Source: Callorhinus ursinus
Lineage: Eukaryota; Chordata; Mammalia; Carnivora; Otariidae
Reading direction: 5' to 3'
NCBI RefSeq assembly: GCF_003265705.1
Contig: NW_020312849.1
Location: 1,646,824-1,710,823, forward strand
DNA length: 64,000 nucleotides
In this document: positions 32,966 through 43,479 of the stretch, in pieces
How positions within the stretch are numbered: the stretch's first letter is position 1
Layout of the letters: every line of letters starts with the position of its first letter
Translations under genes and position numbers: made by a program
The notes under the pieces: generated by a model
What the model was told of the DNA's origin: nothing
The model's input: only the letters and a program-made list of their open reading frames with translations
Databases searched by the model: none

Positions 32966-33105
32966 CGGTGGCGTTTGAAAAAAATCCTAATGCCTAGGCA
33001 ATACCCCAGGCCAATTACAGTAGAATTTATGTGATGGCTCCCAGAAGTGAGTATTTTTTAAAGTTCCCCAGGTGATTTCTGTGGCAGCTAAGGCTGAGAA
33101 CACTG
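32966..33105 (+). mobile_element. Complete MER5A-type MITE in L2
   Basis: The ends CGGTGGCGTTTGA and GCTGAGAACACTG are decayed inverted repeats (consensus CAGTGGTTCTCAA). The body has AAGTTCCCCAGGTGATTTCT. The 8-bp target duplication expected of hAT elements is CTTTAGAA (32958-32965) and CTTTAGAG (33106-33113). Confidence 0.88.
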
Positions 33106-33113
33106 CTTTAGAG

Positions 33114-33360
33114 TCATGATGCTCCTGTTCTCCCCAGATTGAAATGCTCTTTTATGATCCCGTAATGTGCTGTAATATCTCTATTATTGCACGCTTCACA
33201 ATGCATTATAACGAGCTGTTTACAAGTTTGTCTCCCTAGAGGATATGAGCTCCTCTAGGGTAGAAACTGCGTTTTTTTTTTTTTTCAAATTTGTATTTTC
33301 AGTAGTTAGCTTAATGGCTGGTAGGTGCTAAACAATCAAACACTATGAATGGATGAATGA
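33114..33360 (+). mobile_element. L2 3' end, second part
   Basis: TGTTTACAAGTTTGTCTCCC, GATATGAGCTCCTCTAGGGT and TGGCTGGTAGGTGCTAAACA with ATGAATGGATGAATGAG is the L2 3' UTR continuing after MER5A. A T-run lies at 33271-33285. Confidence 0.75.
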
Positions 33361-33364
33361 GAAA

Positions 33365-33990
33365 CAACTAATGTTGGCAAACATTTTCAGAATAATAGTC
33401 ATATAAAAAGGAAAAATCTCATCCTATTTCACTCCAACACTATCCATTTTCTTGTTAAGTCCCAAAGCACATAGGCATCAGTAGGGTTAGAATACACGGT
33501 TTGCTTTATGATTAGGAATGAAAGTCTTAACAAACCAATGCAGGCATGGCAGATTTTGAGTAGGGTCCCCTCAAAGAGGTACTGACAGGCCCAAGGATGT
33601 GACACAAGCTAGTGGGTGGGCAGTGGGAGGTAAAGTTGCTTCAAAGACAGAAATAGAAAAGGGAAACAGGGTTTACTCAATAAATTTGTAGAGAAAAAAA
33701 AACCCAAAACGCTTTTCTCCTACTTACTGTAGTTTGATGAGAAACTTCAGTGGGTTGGGCTAGGTATAATAGAACACGAATGTGTACTTTTTGAAATTGA
33801 AAACACCATAAAGCAGACAATAACGATTTAGAGCAGAATACTGAATAAAATCAGAATGACAAGCTTATCAACCTGTAGAAACACATTCTGAAACCATTTC
33901 AATTCACTAACCCATTTCTGAACATCTGCATTTCAAGTTTCTGTGAACTTGATCAAGAAAGTCCCTGACACCAGGAAACTTAGTCTAGTA
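33365..33990. other. Unassigned sequence
   Basis: No gene or repeat family recognised. Confidence 0.4.
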
Positions 33991-33994
33991 ATAA

Positions 33995-34180
33995 TGGTAA
34001 TGGGAGCGATAACATAAATAGTTTGAGCATCTACTATGTGATAGGCTTTGTCCAAAGATCTTTATGCATATATTGCATCTGAACTATGGCTAACAATTAT
34101 TTTTGCTTTTCTCGACGAAGAAGCTAAGGCTCGGGAGATTAAGGCATTTGCCCCAATTTGGTAGAACTAGGCTTTAAATT
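33995..34180 (-). mobile_element. MIR SINE
   Basis: GAGCATCTACTATGTGATAG, GATCTTTATGCATATATTGC, AAGAAGCTAAGGCTCGGGAG and TTTGCCCCAATTTGG match MIR in reverse orientation. Confidence 0.75.
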
Positions 34181-34199
34181 TCTCTCTCTCTCTCTCTCT
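34181..34199. repeat. (TC)n microsatellite
   Basis: About nine TC units. Confidence 0.9.
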
Positions 34200-34454
34200 T
34201 TTTTGTTGTTGTTGCCCTAACCCATTCTGCCTTCGTAATAGTGGACATTAAGCATGTGCAGCAGTGATAAAAGTTAGAACATGATATGTGCTGTAAGGAA
34301 ACAGAAGGCCACAAGAGTACACAATGTTGGGTTTTACCCCTCACTACCGGGGGCAGGGAGGCGAACAAAGCAGACATAATGGGGAAGAGATCTGATTCAG
34401 CTCCTACGTGAGGAGTAGAAATTTGTTGTGGTTGTGCTAAGTTTAGTAGCGCTC

Positions 34455-34700
34455 CTGAAGTTTTTTTTTCCTTTAGTTGGTTTTATTATGAAATATATTT
34501 GGATTTATGGAAGAGTTGCAAAGATAGCAGGAGAGCTCCCTGGTACCCTTTACCCAATTTCCCCCACGTTAACATCTTACACACCCTTGGCACAAGGATC
34601 AAAACTAGTAAATTAATATCGGTACAAAGCTATTTACTAAACTACATCTTTTATTCAGATTTTCCCCACTAATGTCCCCTGTCTGTTCCAGGCTCCGAGG
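34455..34700 (-). mobile_element. Old L1 (L1ME-type) 3' UTR, antisense
   Basis: GAAGAGTTGCAAAGATAGCA, CCTTTACCCAATTTCCCCCA, GTTAACATCTTACACACCCT and CACTAATGTCCCCTGTCTGT match old L1 3' UTR antisense text. Confidence 0.75.
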
Positions 34701-34704
34701 AATA

Positions 34705-35175
34705 GAATTTGATCAGGAGAAGATGGAAGAGGAAAATATTCCAGGAAAGGAGATGTCCCTGAATAATGAAAACCAAAATGGTCCAGGGTACTTCTTCTAA
34801 GATGATCAATAACATTTATTAAATCCAAATTACTGTTCTAGCAAGTGGAGAATTCCCCATTGCTGTTTTCCTTCCTGTCAGTCAGCTCTGTCTGGCTGAA
34901 CATAAAGTGATGAAGAAGAACATAATTTGTGTTATTCCCTTGTTGTACTGCTGTACTTTCCAATAATGCAAAATTCGGCTGTGCACATTTCCGTGGTAAT
35001 GCATCTCAACGGCTTCTCTGTCTTGGTCTGACATCTCTGGCTTCACAGCAACATATCACAGATCTGAGGAAAATATGCCGGTCTAAGCTGTGTTTCCCCA
35101 AATAACTCTCATTTTGCAGGGTAGAAGGAACCTGCTCTACAAAAAAGGATAAACAAAGCTATTAAGTTCATTGAA
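34705..35175. other. Unassigned sequence
   Basis: No gene or repeat family recognised. Confidence 0.4.
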
Positions 35176-35180
35176 GGCCT

Positions 35181-35375
35181 TTTTTTTTTTAAAGATTTTA
35201 TTTATTTGACAGAGAGAGACACAGCGAGAGAGGGAACACAAGCAGGGGGAGTGGGAGAGGGAGAAGCAGGCTTCCTGCCTAGCGGGGAGCCCGATGCGGG
35301 GCTGGATCCCAGGTCCCTGGGATCATGACCTGAGCTGAAGGCAGACGCTTAACGACTGAGCCACCCAGGCGCCCC
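35181..35375 (-). mobile_element. SINEC, young
   Basis: AAAGATTTTATTTATTTGAC, GAGAGAGACACAGCGAGAGA and GAGCCACCCAGGCGCCCC. Close to consensus, with an intact head. The flanking duplication is not clear. Confidence 0.95.
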
Positions 35376-35379
35376 ATCG

Positions 35380-36150
35380 TAGGTCTATGAAAAGGCTTTC
35401 AAAACAGCCATATTAGCAAAACAACAACTAAGATCCCCATAGAGTGGTAATACCCTAGACATAAATTTCAAGAGTATGTCTCCATTGAAAACAATTATGA
35501 CAGAAACATTCACCTAAGTCTCTGGGAAAATATAAATGATAGGAACTCTTAACTTTGCCAAGTTCGATGTGAAGAACCCAAAGAGTACTTTCTCAGAGAA
35601 ATAGCAAATATGTCTCCAATTTAACTTCCTTTTTTCTTACTGGATTTGATGCATTTCAGCCACGTTTAGCTACTTTTCCACCTTGCCCTGGAGATGGATC
35701 ATCGGTTTATATAACTGTAAAGGTGAATCAAGAAAAGTTTATTTTTTAAATAAAAGGGTTACTGTCAACTTCCCTTCTTTGACTTTAAAACGTGTGACAT
35801 ATTCTGGCATGACCCAATGCAGAGGCCAGGCTGCAAGCTAGGTGTACCCCCGTTATCATGGACAATGACTCAAAGGTCACCAGACATTACTATTTCCTGT
35901 TGTTGGTGAAATTGCAAATGGGCACATTTTTAGTGACATTACTCATAACCACACTATGGTTGTTTAAATTGGAAGGAATGATAATGAGAGTAATTTGTGG
36001 GTAATTAAGCCTCTCTTTTCCACCTGTCAGTTATGCAAGCTACAAGGACATGAACAGCATAGTCATGTGTTGCTTCAATTAGGAAAAATTTCAAGAGGAC
36101 TTTGAATAACGTGGGGAGCCTATTAGAATGTTAAAGAGGAGAAAGTTCAA
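35380..36150. other. Unassigned sequence
   Basis: No gene or repeat family recognised. Confidence 0.4.
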
Positions 36151-36154
36151 ATCT

Positions 36155-37075
36155 GTTACTCTTTTAAAAAGAGTTTTATTGAGATATAATTTACATATCA
36201 GAGAAGTCACCCATTTTAAGGAGATAATGCAATGAATACTAGTTTGTTTACAGTGTTGTACAATCATCCTCCAGAATCTAAAGTTCGAACATTTCCATCG
36301 CTCTAAGAAAAAACTTTGTGCCCATTTAGCCACTCCTTTATCCCCACCCCCAACCCTTAGCAAACCACTAGTTTACTTTCTATATATGTTTGCCTTTCTA
36401 GGACATTTCACACAAATAGAATCATGCATATTGATGTTCTTTTGTGTCTGGCATCTGTCACGGAGCGTTTTGGGTTTTGTGCATGTTGCAGCACACATCA
36501 GAGTCTCATTCCTTTTTATTGCTGAATAGTTTTCCATTCTATGGATTTACTACATTTTATCTATTTACCACCTGATGGACATTTGAGCTATGTCCATTTT
36601 TTCACTATCGTGCATCATGCTGTTGTGAATATTTGTGCACACGTTTTCTGTGTGGACACATGTTTTTATTTCTCTTGGGTAGGCACCTAAGAGTGGACTT
36701 GCTAGGTTAAATGGTAAGTCTAACTTTTTTAGGAAACTGCCAAACTGTTTTCCAAAGTGGCTTACTTCATTCTACGTTCTTACCGGGAATGTATGAGAAT
36801 TCCAGTTTCTGCACATCTCTGGCAATCCTTCTTATTGTTTGTTTTTTTGGTATACTCATCCGAGTGGGTGAGAAATGGTATCTCTATGGTTTTGATAGGC
36901 ACTTCTCTAATGAATAATGATGTTGAACATCCTCTCATGTTCCTGTTGGCTTCTCGGTACAGTTTACTGGTGTAGCGTCCTTGGTTTTGTGTCTATTCAA
37001 ATCCTTTGTCCATTTTAAAATTGGGTTATTTCCTTCTTTCACCTCCCTGTCTCTTCCTGGAAGAAAGCCCTATCT
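36155..37075 (-). mobile_element. Old L1 3' end and ORF2 C-terminal part, antisense
   Basis: GAGTTTTATTGAGATATAAT, CATTCCTTTTTATTGCTGAA, GAAACTGCCAAACTGTTTTC and CAAATCCTTTGTCCATTTTA are the reversed L1 3' UTR and ORF2 end in order. It is heavily mutated. Confidence 0.88.
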
Positions 37076-37320
37076 CAAATGTTAGTGTTCTTATTCCCTT
37101 ACATCTAAAAAATTGTTTTTATAATGTATTGCTTTGAAAAAATTGTTTTATCATGTAATCCTAAACAAAACGTCGTTTGGCTTCCTCTTAAGTTTTAAAA
37201 AATGGATTTATGTTGTATATAGTCTTCATTAATAGAATCTTGAATGTTCTTATAAATTCAATTGTCATGTTGGGTAAAACCAATTGTTTTCCAACAGTGG
37301 TACTAGAATACTTAACACAG

Positions 37321-37455
37321 AAAGGTTTTCTTCTTTTTCTTTTCTTTCTTTCTTTTTTTTTTTTTTATTTTTTCTCTTTGTCCAGTGTGGGGTCTGAACT
37401 TATGACCCTGAGCAAAAGAGTTGTGTACAATACCGACTGCCCCAGCGAGGCCGCC
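37321..37455 (-). mobile_element. Old SINEC, diverged head
   Basis: CCAGTGTGGGGTCTGAACTT, TGACCCTGAGCAAAAGAGTT and ACCGACTGCCCCAGCGAGGC are the short tRNA-head SINE type, as at 10971, with a decayed start and a long T-rich tail. Confidence 0.75.
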
Positions 37456-37472
37456 GAAAGTTATTTTTAAAT

Positions 37473-37499
37473 AAAAAAAAAAAAAAAAAAAAAAAAAAA
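37473..37499 (+). repeat. Poly(A) run of 27
   Basis: A pure A run follows the old SINE in the opposite sense to its tail, so it may mark a separate retroposed tail or slippage. Confidence 0.9.
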
Positions 37500-37965
37500 G
37501 ACTATAAATGAGAACATGTAGCAGCTGATTCTTGTCTTTTGGAAGATTTAACAGTTATTATAAGTGACAAAAGTTGCCCCCAGATGCCCCCAGAATTTAT
37601 GAACATCAACTACCGTACCAATTTTTTATTAGAATATAGAGCTATTTGCCTCTAAATAGTCCTATCCTCCTGGGAATTTTTCAGTTTGCGAGACTCATTT
37701 TTATGGTTTTCTCGTCTCTTTTTTTCTCTGAATCTGATAATTGCAACTTGCAGTCCTCTCACTGCTTTCAGAGTGCTGTTTCCTCTCTGACAGAGATTTA
37801 AAAAACAGATAACCTAGAGTTAGTTCAATAGTTAGGCTCTGATTAAGAGCCTGGGGGATTCCTTTGGAGATAGACTCATACACCTTAGTGCCTAGATTAT
37901 GTGAAATATATTTTGGTTGCTGAGGCCTCTTTTTGTTTCTTTCTTCTCAGCTTTTTCCGAGGAGA
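37500..37965. other. Unassigned sequence
   Basis: No gene or repeat family recognised. Confidence 0.4.
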
Positions 37966-37971
37966 GATTTC

Positions 37972-38165
37972 AGAGTATAGTTCTGTAGTTGGATTTGGTT
38001 TTGAATCCTTGCTCTGCCATTTTATTAGCTATGAACAAATCACTCCATTTTCTTTATCCTCTAATGAGGGTAGGGATGTGTTCATCACAGTATGACATAA
38101 AATAAGAGGGTATCGCTCAACATCTAATATAAGCACTCAGTAAATTTGTGGATATTATCATCTTT
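37972..38165 (+). mobile_element. MIR SINE
   Basis: TTTTGAATCCTTGCTCTGCC, ATTTTATTAGCTATGAACAA, ATTTTCTTTATCCTCTAATG and AGCACTCAGTAAATTTG follow MIR consensus order. Confidence 0.75.
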
Positions 38166-38169
38166 TTTA

Positions 38170-39375
38170 TAATATTAAAGAAGCTTACCAGCAATATCAA
38201 GCTCTCAAATTGCTCTTTGGTGATATCGGAGAGCAGGGAAACCAGAAACAGTGTAGACAATAAAGACTGTACTTCACAGAGAAGATATGTAATGCTTGTT
38301 AGGACAAGAGAGGGAAGAACTGAAAACAAGTTTTGGATGGTGGGAGGTGGTAGTGGTAGGAATGGTGATAGGGAAGAAGTATTTCAGGAAAGCCGGATCA
38401 GGAAAACTCCCACTTCCTGGTGAGGACAAGTTAATGCCAGGAGGACCATACCATCAAGAAGGTCCTGAAAGGGGGCTTAAGTATTATCCAGTTCAGAATT
38501 CTCAAATTTTATCACCACCAAGATTTTCGTTTATTACTTCTTCCTCCACTGACTCCATTCAGTAAGTCTGTTCACCAAGAGATCTGATGTGCCAGTGAAT
38601 TAACTAATTTGTGTGGATGAACGAAATCTAGAGAGAAGAATGATTTTTTCCCCCTTTCTCCTCTCCAGAAAATGGAGAGGGGGTGAGGTAGGGCCTCAGA
38701 GGCTACAGAAAGCACGGGGACTCTTCTCTAGCTCTCAGCTTGGCCGGGGTCCATAGGTCCATCTGAGCTTTATTCAGAGAAGCCATCCCCCCTCCTTCTG
38801 TGCTGAATCTGGCTTAGCCTAAGTGAAGTAAAATCTATAAGGCATATGAGCTTGTCAGCAATTCAAGGAGACGACCTCACGAGCTTGGCAGACAGCCCTA
38901 GAAAGTGTCTGTAACCAGGGTGGTGGTATTTGCAATATCAGACAGATTTGCAGACAGCAAACACCGTCTCCTTGACAGGGGGACAAGAATAGGGTTTCAC
39001 CGGTTTGCGGGCATTTGTGGAACTCCCCGGGTATTCTCAGAAGTAACTCTGGGAGAGATGATGAAGGAGGTAGCTGAAAGCTATACAGATGAGGGTGACC
39101 AATTTTTGGCTTCAACGATAACATACAGTCATTTAAATCCACAGAGAGATGAGGTTCCAAGATTTTTGAATTATTTAAATAATTCACAAATTAAAACAAA
39201 AATAACCAAACATATTAATCTAGGATAAAATTATTTTAATTATATATATTTTTTTACTAAAAATTAGATAATTACAGTTAAGGTCTTCAGAATTACAATG
39301 TTTTAGTTAGCACATGCATTGCCATTCGTGCATAGGCCCTTGGAGTTCATTAATCTTTTTGTTACATTCTAGAAT
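38170..39375. other. Unassigned, repeat-poor; paired opposite frames
   Basis: A plus frame of 107 codons (38905-39228) and a minus frame of 110 codons (38855-39187) overlap. Neither has a recognisable domain, signal peptide or splice-site pattern that I can support. Confidence 0.35.
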
Positions 39376-39379
39376 CTAG

Positions 39380-39495
39380 GGGTCTAAGGACCTTAAATTA
39401 GGAATAGTGATATAGTTTCCATTCAGACATGGATAAATAAGGCAGTGATAAAGCTAGAATCAGAACTCAGCTCTCTTTCTAACTCAGGGCTGGTT
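39380..39495 (-). mobile_element. Possible MIR fragment
   Basis: GATAAAGCTAGAATCAGAAC with TCAGCTCTCTTTCTAACTCA recalls the MIR stretch around AGCCGGAATTCGAACCCAGG in reverse. Weak. Confidence 0.4.
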
Positions 39496-39499
39496 TTTT

Positions 39500-40098
39500 T
39501 TTTTTTTTTCAGTCTTGAACTGTTTCTTCTAACCCTTTTTAATATCCATAGCCCATAGCTGTCTGTTACAAGAAAGTAACTCAGCAAAGGTATAGAGCAA
39601 TTAGTGAATTGTACAGCAGTCAGATATGCTGGTAGCCCATTCCACTCATCTCAGCTGTAAAGAGGAAGTATTTTGTTGTTTTGGATGGAAGCGGGGGAGG
39701 GAGAGACGGAGCGGGCTTGTGGCAGAACAGCTCCATGATTAGTAACTGGGGAAAGCAGGAGTGCCAAGGTTTCCTTAGCTCTGCCGAAGACGCCGCAGTA
39801 CAGATCTTGGGAGAACAGAGAACCAGCATGGTGGCAGGTTGGAACAGGGAGAGTAGAGATGATAGCAACCAGCCTAGAGAAGGTATTTATGGGTTTAATT
39901 GGCTGAGGGAGAGTGGAGGGGAACCGGCATCTGGGTGGTACCAGACTCAGAGAGGCTGGTCATCCAGGCCTTCCCAGCAGAGGGCGGTCACAGCTTGTTT
40001 TTTCTCAGGCAGCTCTTGGTTTCATTCCTTGGCTTTCCCGGCCAAGTCTGAGCTAACTCTGGAGTCCTAGGACGGGGAGGAAGATAGCGCCCTCTCAT
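39500..40098. other. Unassigned, GC-richer stretch with a 130-codon frame
   Basis: A plus frame of 129 codons (39681-40070) encodes a Gly/Ser/Trp-rich sequence (starts MDGSGGGRDG). I see no domain. The composition suggests an old GC-rich repeat or chance frame rather than an exon, but it is the longest plus frame outside recognised repeats. Confidence 0.3.
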
Positions 40099-40100
40099 TT

Positions 40101-40129
40101 GGGGGGGGGGTTGGGGGGGGGAGGTGGGG
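40101..40129 (+). repeat. G-run with G-quadruplex potential
   Basis: Ten G, then TT, nine G, A, GG, T, GGGG and A. At least four G-tracts with very short loops lie within 30 bases. Confidence 0.9.
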
Positions 40130-40456
40130 AGTCTTCCCAATCTGTAGAGAGGGAAAAAGATTTATACTGGGAGCTCAAATTCCGAAGAGGATCTCGGTGG
40201 AAATCTAGCTACATTGTCTTGTTCAGGGCACAGAATGGAGAGGCCATCCATAGAGATTTTCCTTCTGCTTCTTTGCTTCAGGTTTGATCAGCTTTCTATT
40301 TGGAATATGTCCATTCAGACTTCAATATGTTTTAGACGAAGGCCTGACCGAAGGTATGGTTGCTTAACTAAAAGTGTCTTGTAAGGGAGAAAAATATAGA
40401 GATGCTGGAAGGTGGAAATTTTTAGTATTTAACAGATTTTTAAAAGTGTATGAGGA

Positions 40457-40670
40457 GGGGCGCCTGGGGGGCTCAGTGGTTAAGCGTCTGCCTTCGGCTC
40501 AGGTCATGATCCCGGGGTCCTGGGATCGAGCCCCGCATCGGGCTCCCTGCTCGGCGGGAAGCCCGCTTCTCCCTCTCCCACTCCCCCTGCTTGTGTTCCC
40601 TCTCTCGCTGTGTCTCCCTCTCTCTCTGTCAAGTAAATAAAATCTTTAAAAAATAAATAAATAAAAAAAT
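40457..40670 (+). mobile_element. SINEC, very young
   Basis: GGGGCGCCTGGGGGGCTCAG through CTCTCTGTCAAGTAAATAAA, with an intact B-box-like GGGATCGAGCCCC. Duplication AAAAGTGTATGAGGA (40442-40456) and AAAAATGTATGAGGA (40671-40685). Confidence 0.95.
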
Positions 40671-40767
40671 AAAAATGTATGAGGAAAAAAAAAAACCCTC
40701 CCTGTTAAAGACTTCAAACACCTGGAAGGCACTTATTTAAATAACTTTTGCTTATGATTCTTGATAA

Positions 40768-41285
40768 TGAAGGGTAGCAGAATATGCTATTTCAAAATAT
40801 GTCACTTTTAGTATATTGATTATTTTGAGCTGTAGGCACTTGAAAAACAGCGAGTGCGGGGAAAGGCTTTCTCTGACTCTCCTCCTTTGCCTTAAGACAG
40901 ATCCCCCAAAGGGGGACTTAATGATCTCCCCCCAGGGGTCTCTTCACGTGAGAGGAGACTAGAAGTCCATACCACTGCCAAACCAGCTTTCTCACAAAAT
41001 ATCAGATTTCCCGTCTATTCTTCTAAGCAACCATTCATATTTCCTATAAATCATTTATGCTCTCTAAAAAGTCTACTCTCCCCTTTTCCTTTTCTTATTA
41101 AGATGATATTTAAGCCTGAATTTTAAGTCACCTCAGAGAGTTACTCATTTTCTCCCTGGGTTTTTCCCATGTACACATGAGGTATGTATGTTAATAACTG
41201 TTTTTTTTTTCTTGTTGATCTATTACTAATGGGGTCTCAGCTAAGAACTCAAATGTAGAGGGAATGTTACTTTTCCTTCCCTACA
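40768..41285 (+). mobile_element. Class I ERV-type solo LTR, copy 3
   Basis: About 518 bases start TGAAGGGTAGCAGAATATGC and end TTTCCTTCCCTACA (TG...CA). Exact ATAA duplications lie at 40764-40767 and 41286-41289. The 3' part has CTTGTTGATCTATTACTAAT, GGGGTCTCAGCTAAGAACTC and TAGAGGGAATG, typical of class I ERV LTR ends. It shares the 5' AAATATG-CAC and 3' architecture with copies 1 and 2 but is a different subfamily. No internal viral sequence is present. Confidence 0.85.
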
Positions 41286-41289
41286 ATAA

Positions 41290-41699
41290 TTTACTTAAGC
41301 CCACAGTCTACAACTCTGTTGTGTATTTAAAAATAAGAAAATGGAATGTTATGCTATTATTACCAGCAACTAGGTTTCAGATCATTATGTTGCATAAAAT
41401 ATTTCAATTAATTGCCGTTTCTTTCTCTTATTTGAATTTAGGTTTTAGTGTGTATTTTAGCCAAATTATTCAAACTCTTTTTTTCTGATTCTAAAGGGAA
41501 ATTAATTCAAGAGACTCACCTCCCAATAAACTGCCAAGCAGTTTACCATAAAGCCTTAATTATTGCATTCTTAATTGGGTATATTTAAATGTTACTCATT
41601 TCTGGCCATACTTTCAGGATGGATATAAAGTTACTAGTTACTGATAATTACAACACAGTAAAGTAACTCTTTGGTTCCAAGTAGTAATATATGTCAAGG
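41290..41699. other. Unassigned AT-rich sequence
   Basis: No gene or repeat family recognised. Confidence 0.4.
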
Positions 41700-42453
41700 G
41701 TTCTACACCCAATTCCCATGTGTGTGTTTGGGGGCTGTTCCCTATATCACCAAGCAACTGGGATCCCAGCTGACTGTTTTGTAATTCAACTCAATTCTGA
41801 CACTATCTATCTGCAGATAGCATTAAATCCCACAGGTTAAAGTGCTCAGTCTACAAGATTGCTCCCTCTCCCTCCCCTTTCAAGTAAGAATTGCAAGTTC
41901 AGGTTGTCACCAGTGTCACCAACTGGGTATAGATCAGAGGTTCCAAATACTCTCTCCTTGGGTTTAATTTGCTGGAGTGGCTCTCAGAACTCAGAGAAAC
42001 ATTTTATTTACTACTTCACCAATTTCTTATAAAAAGATATAATTCAGGAACAACGAGATGTTAGAGATACATAGGGAAAAGTATGGGGAAAGGGTGGAGA
42101 GATTTCATTCCCTTTTTTCAAGTGTATGACTCTCCTTGGAACTTCATGTGTTCACTACCCTAAAAGCTCTCTGAACTGTCCTTTTGGGTTTCTATGAAGG
42201 CTTCATTACTTAAGCACAATTGGTTAAATCACTGGCCATTGACAACCGATCCTTCGCAAGAGGTCAGGGGGTGGGACTGAAAATTTCAACTCTCCAAACA
42301 CATGGTTGGATCCGCTGGTAACCAGCCCCTGCCCTTACAAGTTGGGTCCAAAAGTCCTCATTAAGATAACAAAAGAAACCCTTATATCTCTCATCACTTA
42401 GGAAATTTTGAGGGTTTTAGGAGCTCTGTCTCAGAAACAAGATGAAGACCAAA
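41700..42453 (-). mobile_element. ERVL-like LTR, main part
   Basis: Plus-strand text includes CAACTCAATTCTGACACTAT, TGGAGTGGCTCTCAGAACTC, AATTCAGGAACAACGAGATG, GGCTTCATTACTTAAGCACA and GAAGACCAAA. I recognise it as an old mammalian LTR of the ERVL group, probably minus-sense. The end continues at 42965 beyond a DNA-transposon insertion. Family name uncertain. Confidence 0.65.
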
Positions 42454-42455
42454 TA

Positions 42456-42964
42456 CAGCTGACTGTTGTATAACACTGGGGGTTAGGGCTGCCCATCCCC
42501 TATAGTCAAAAATCTGCATATAACTTTTGACGCCCCAGAAAATTAACTACCAATAGCCTACTGTTGACCAGAAGGTTTACTGATAACACAAACAGCACAT
42601 ATGTTGCATGTTATATGAAATAGAGAAATAGGCAAGAGAAAAAAAACTATTTAAAAATTCATAAGACGGATGCCTCGGTGGCTCAGTTGGTTAAGAGTCT
42701 GCCTTCGCCTAAGGTCATGACCCCAGGGTCCTGGGATAGAGTCCCCACATAGGGCTCCTTGCTCAGCAGGAAGCCTACTTCTCTCTCTGCCTCTGCCTGC
42801 CGCTGCCCCCTGCTTGTGCTCTCTCTGTCAAATAAATAAATAAAATCTCAAAAATAAAATTCATAAGAGAAAATACGTTTACAGTGTTGTATAATATTTA
42901 TTGAAAAAATGCATGTGTAAGTGGATCCAAGCAGTTCACACCCATGATGTCCAAGGCTGAACTG
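42456..42964 (+). mobile_element. Tigger-derived MITE with TA duplication
   Basis: Left end CAGCTGACTGTTGTATAACA and right end CCATGATGTCCAAGGCTGAA plus CTG are imperfect inverted repeats (consensus CAGTTGACCCTTGAACAACA). The body has ATATAACTTTTGACGCCCCA and GTAAGTGGATCC. TA dinucleotides flank it at 42454-42455 and 42965-42966, as expected for TcMar elements. Non-autonomous, about 300 bases when the SINE inside is ignored. Confidence 0.88.
42667..42855 (+). mobile_element. SINEC inside the Tigger MITE
   Basis: CTCGGTGGCTCAGTTGGTTA through TCTGTCAAATAAATAAATAA. Exact 13-bp duplications AAAATTCATAAGA at 42654-42666 and 42856-42868. Confidence 0.95.
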
Positions 42965-43000
42965 TATATATATCTATTATTAATCACAATACCACAAAAA
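42965..43000 (-). mobile_element. ERVL-like LTR, terminal part
   Basis: TATATATCTATTATTAATCA followed by CAATACCAC joins to GAAGACCAAA at 42453 to give the expected LTR end once the Tigger element and one TA are removed. Confidence 0.6.
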
Positions 43001-43141
43001 TCCAATTTGAAACTTGAGTCCACGATCTATATCCTAACTCTGACAACTCCTAACATTAACCTTGGTTTAAAGATTCCCATTGATGGATTTGGCAGAAACA
43101 AGTTTATATACCTCCAGCTGGATATAAATACACAACTTTAA

Positions 43142-43157
43142 ATTTTTTTAAGAGATT

Positions 43158-43196
<39 letters not shown>

Positions 43197-43354
43197 TTTT
43201 TGAGAGAGAGTGCGAATGCACAAGCAGGGGGAGCAGCAGGCAGAGGGAGAAGCAGACTCTCCAGTGAGCAGGGAGCCTGATGTAGGACCCGATCCCAGGA
43301 CCCTGTGATTATGACCTGAGTGGAAGGCAGACACTTAACTGTCTGAGCCACCCA
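43142..43354 (-). mobile_element. SINEC with expanded TTTA tail
   Basis: AGAGATTTTATTTATTTATT starts the tail. The body AAGCAGGGGGAGCAGCAGGC and head GTCTGAGCCACCCAG follow. The last head bases (GCGCCCC) are missing. A (TTTA)n run of about eleven units occupies 43155-43199. Confidence 0.92.
43155..43199. repeat. (TTTA)n microsatellite
   Basis: About eleven units grown from the SINE tail. Confidence 0.95.
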
Positions 43355-43479
43355 GAGGAAACATTTTGTCTATTCTTGTAAGAGTATGAATATGATTATT
43401 TTTCCTACCCTTGAGTAGGAGAGAAAGGTTATTATTTTCTATGGACTGGGTCCTCCTTGCCTTGGAGGTAGGGTATGAC

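Noticed and set aside
32698..32997. 99-codon frame as a secreted or membrane protein
   Set aside because: The text is the L2 ORF2/3' region in L2 sense, so the hydrophobic pattern is a by-product.
38855..39228. Overlapping frames of 107 and 110 codons on opposite strands
   Set aside because: Mutual overlap on opposite strands without domains is typical of chance frames; no splice or conservation evidence available.
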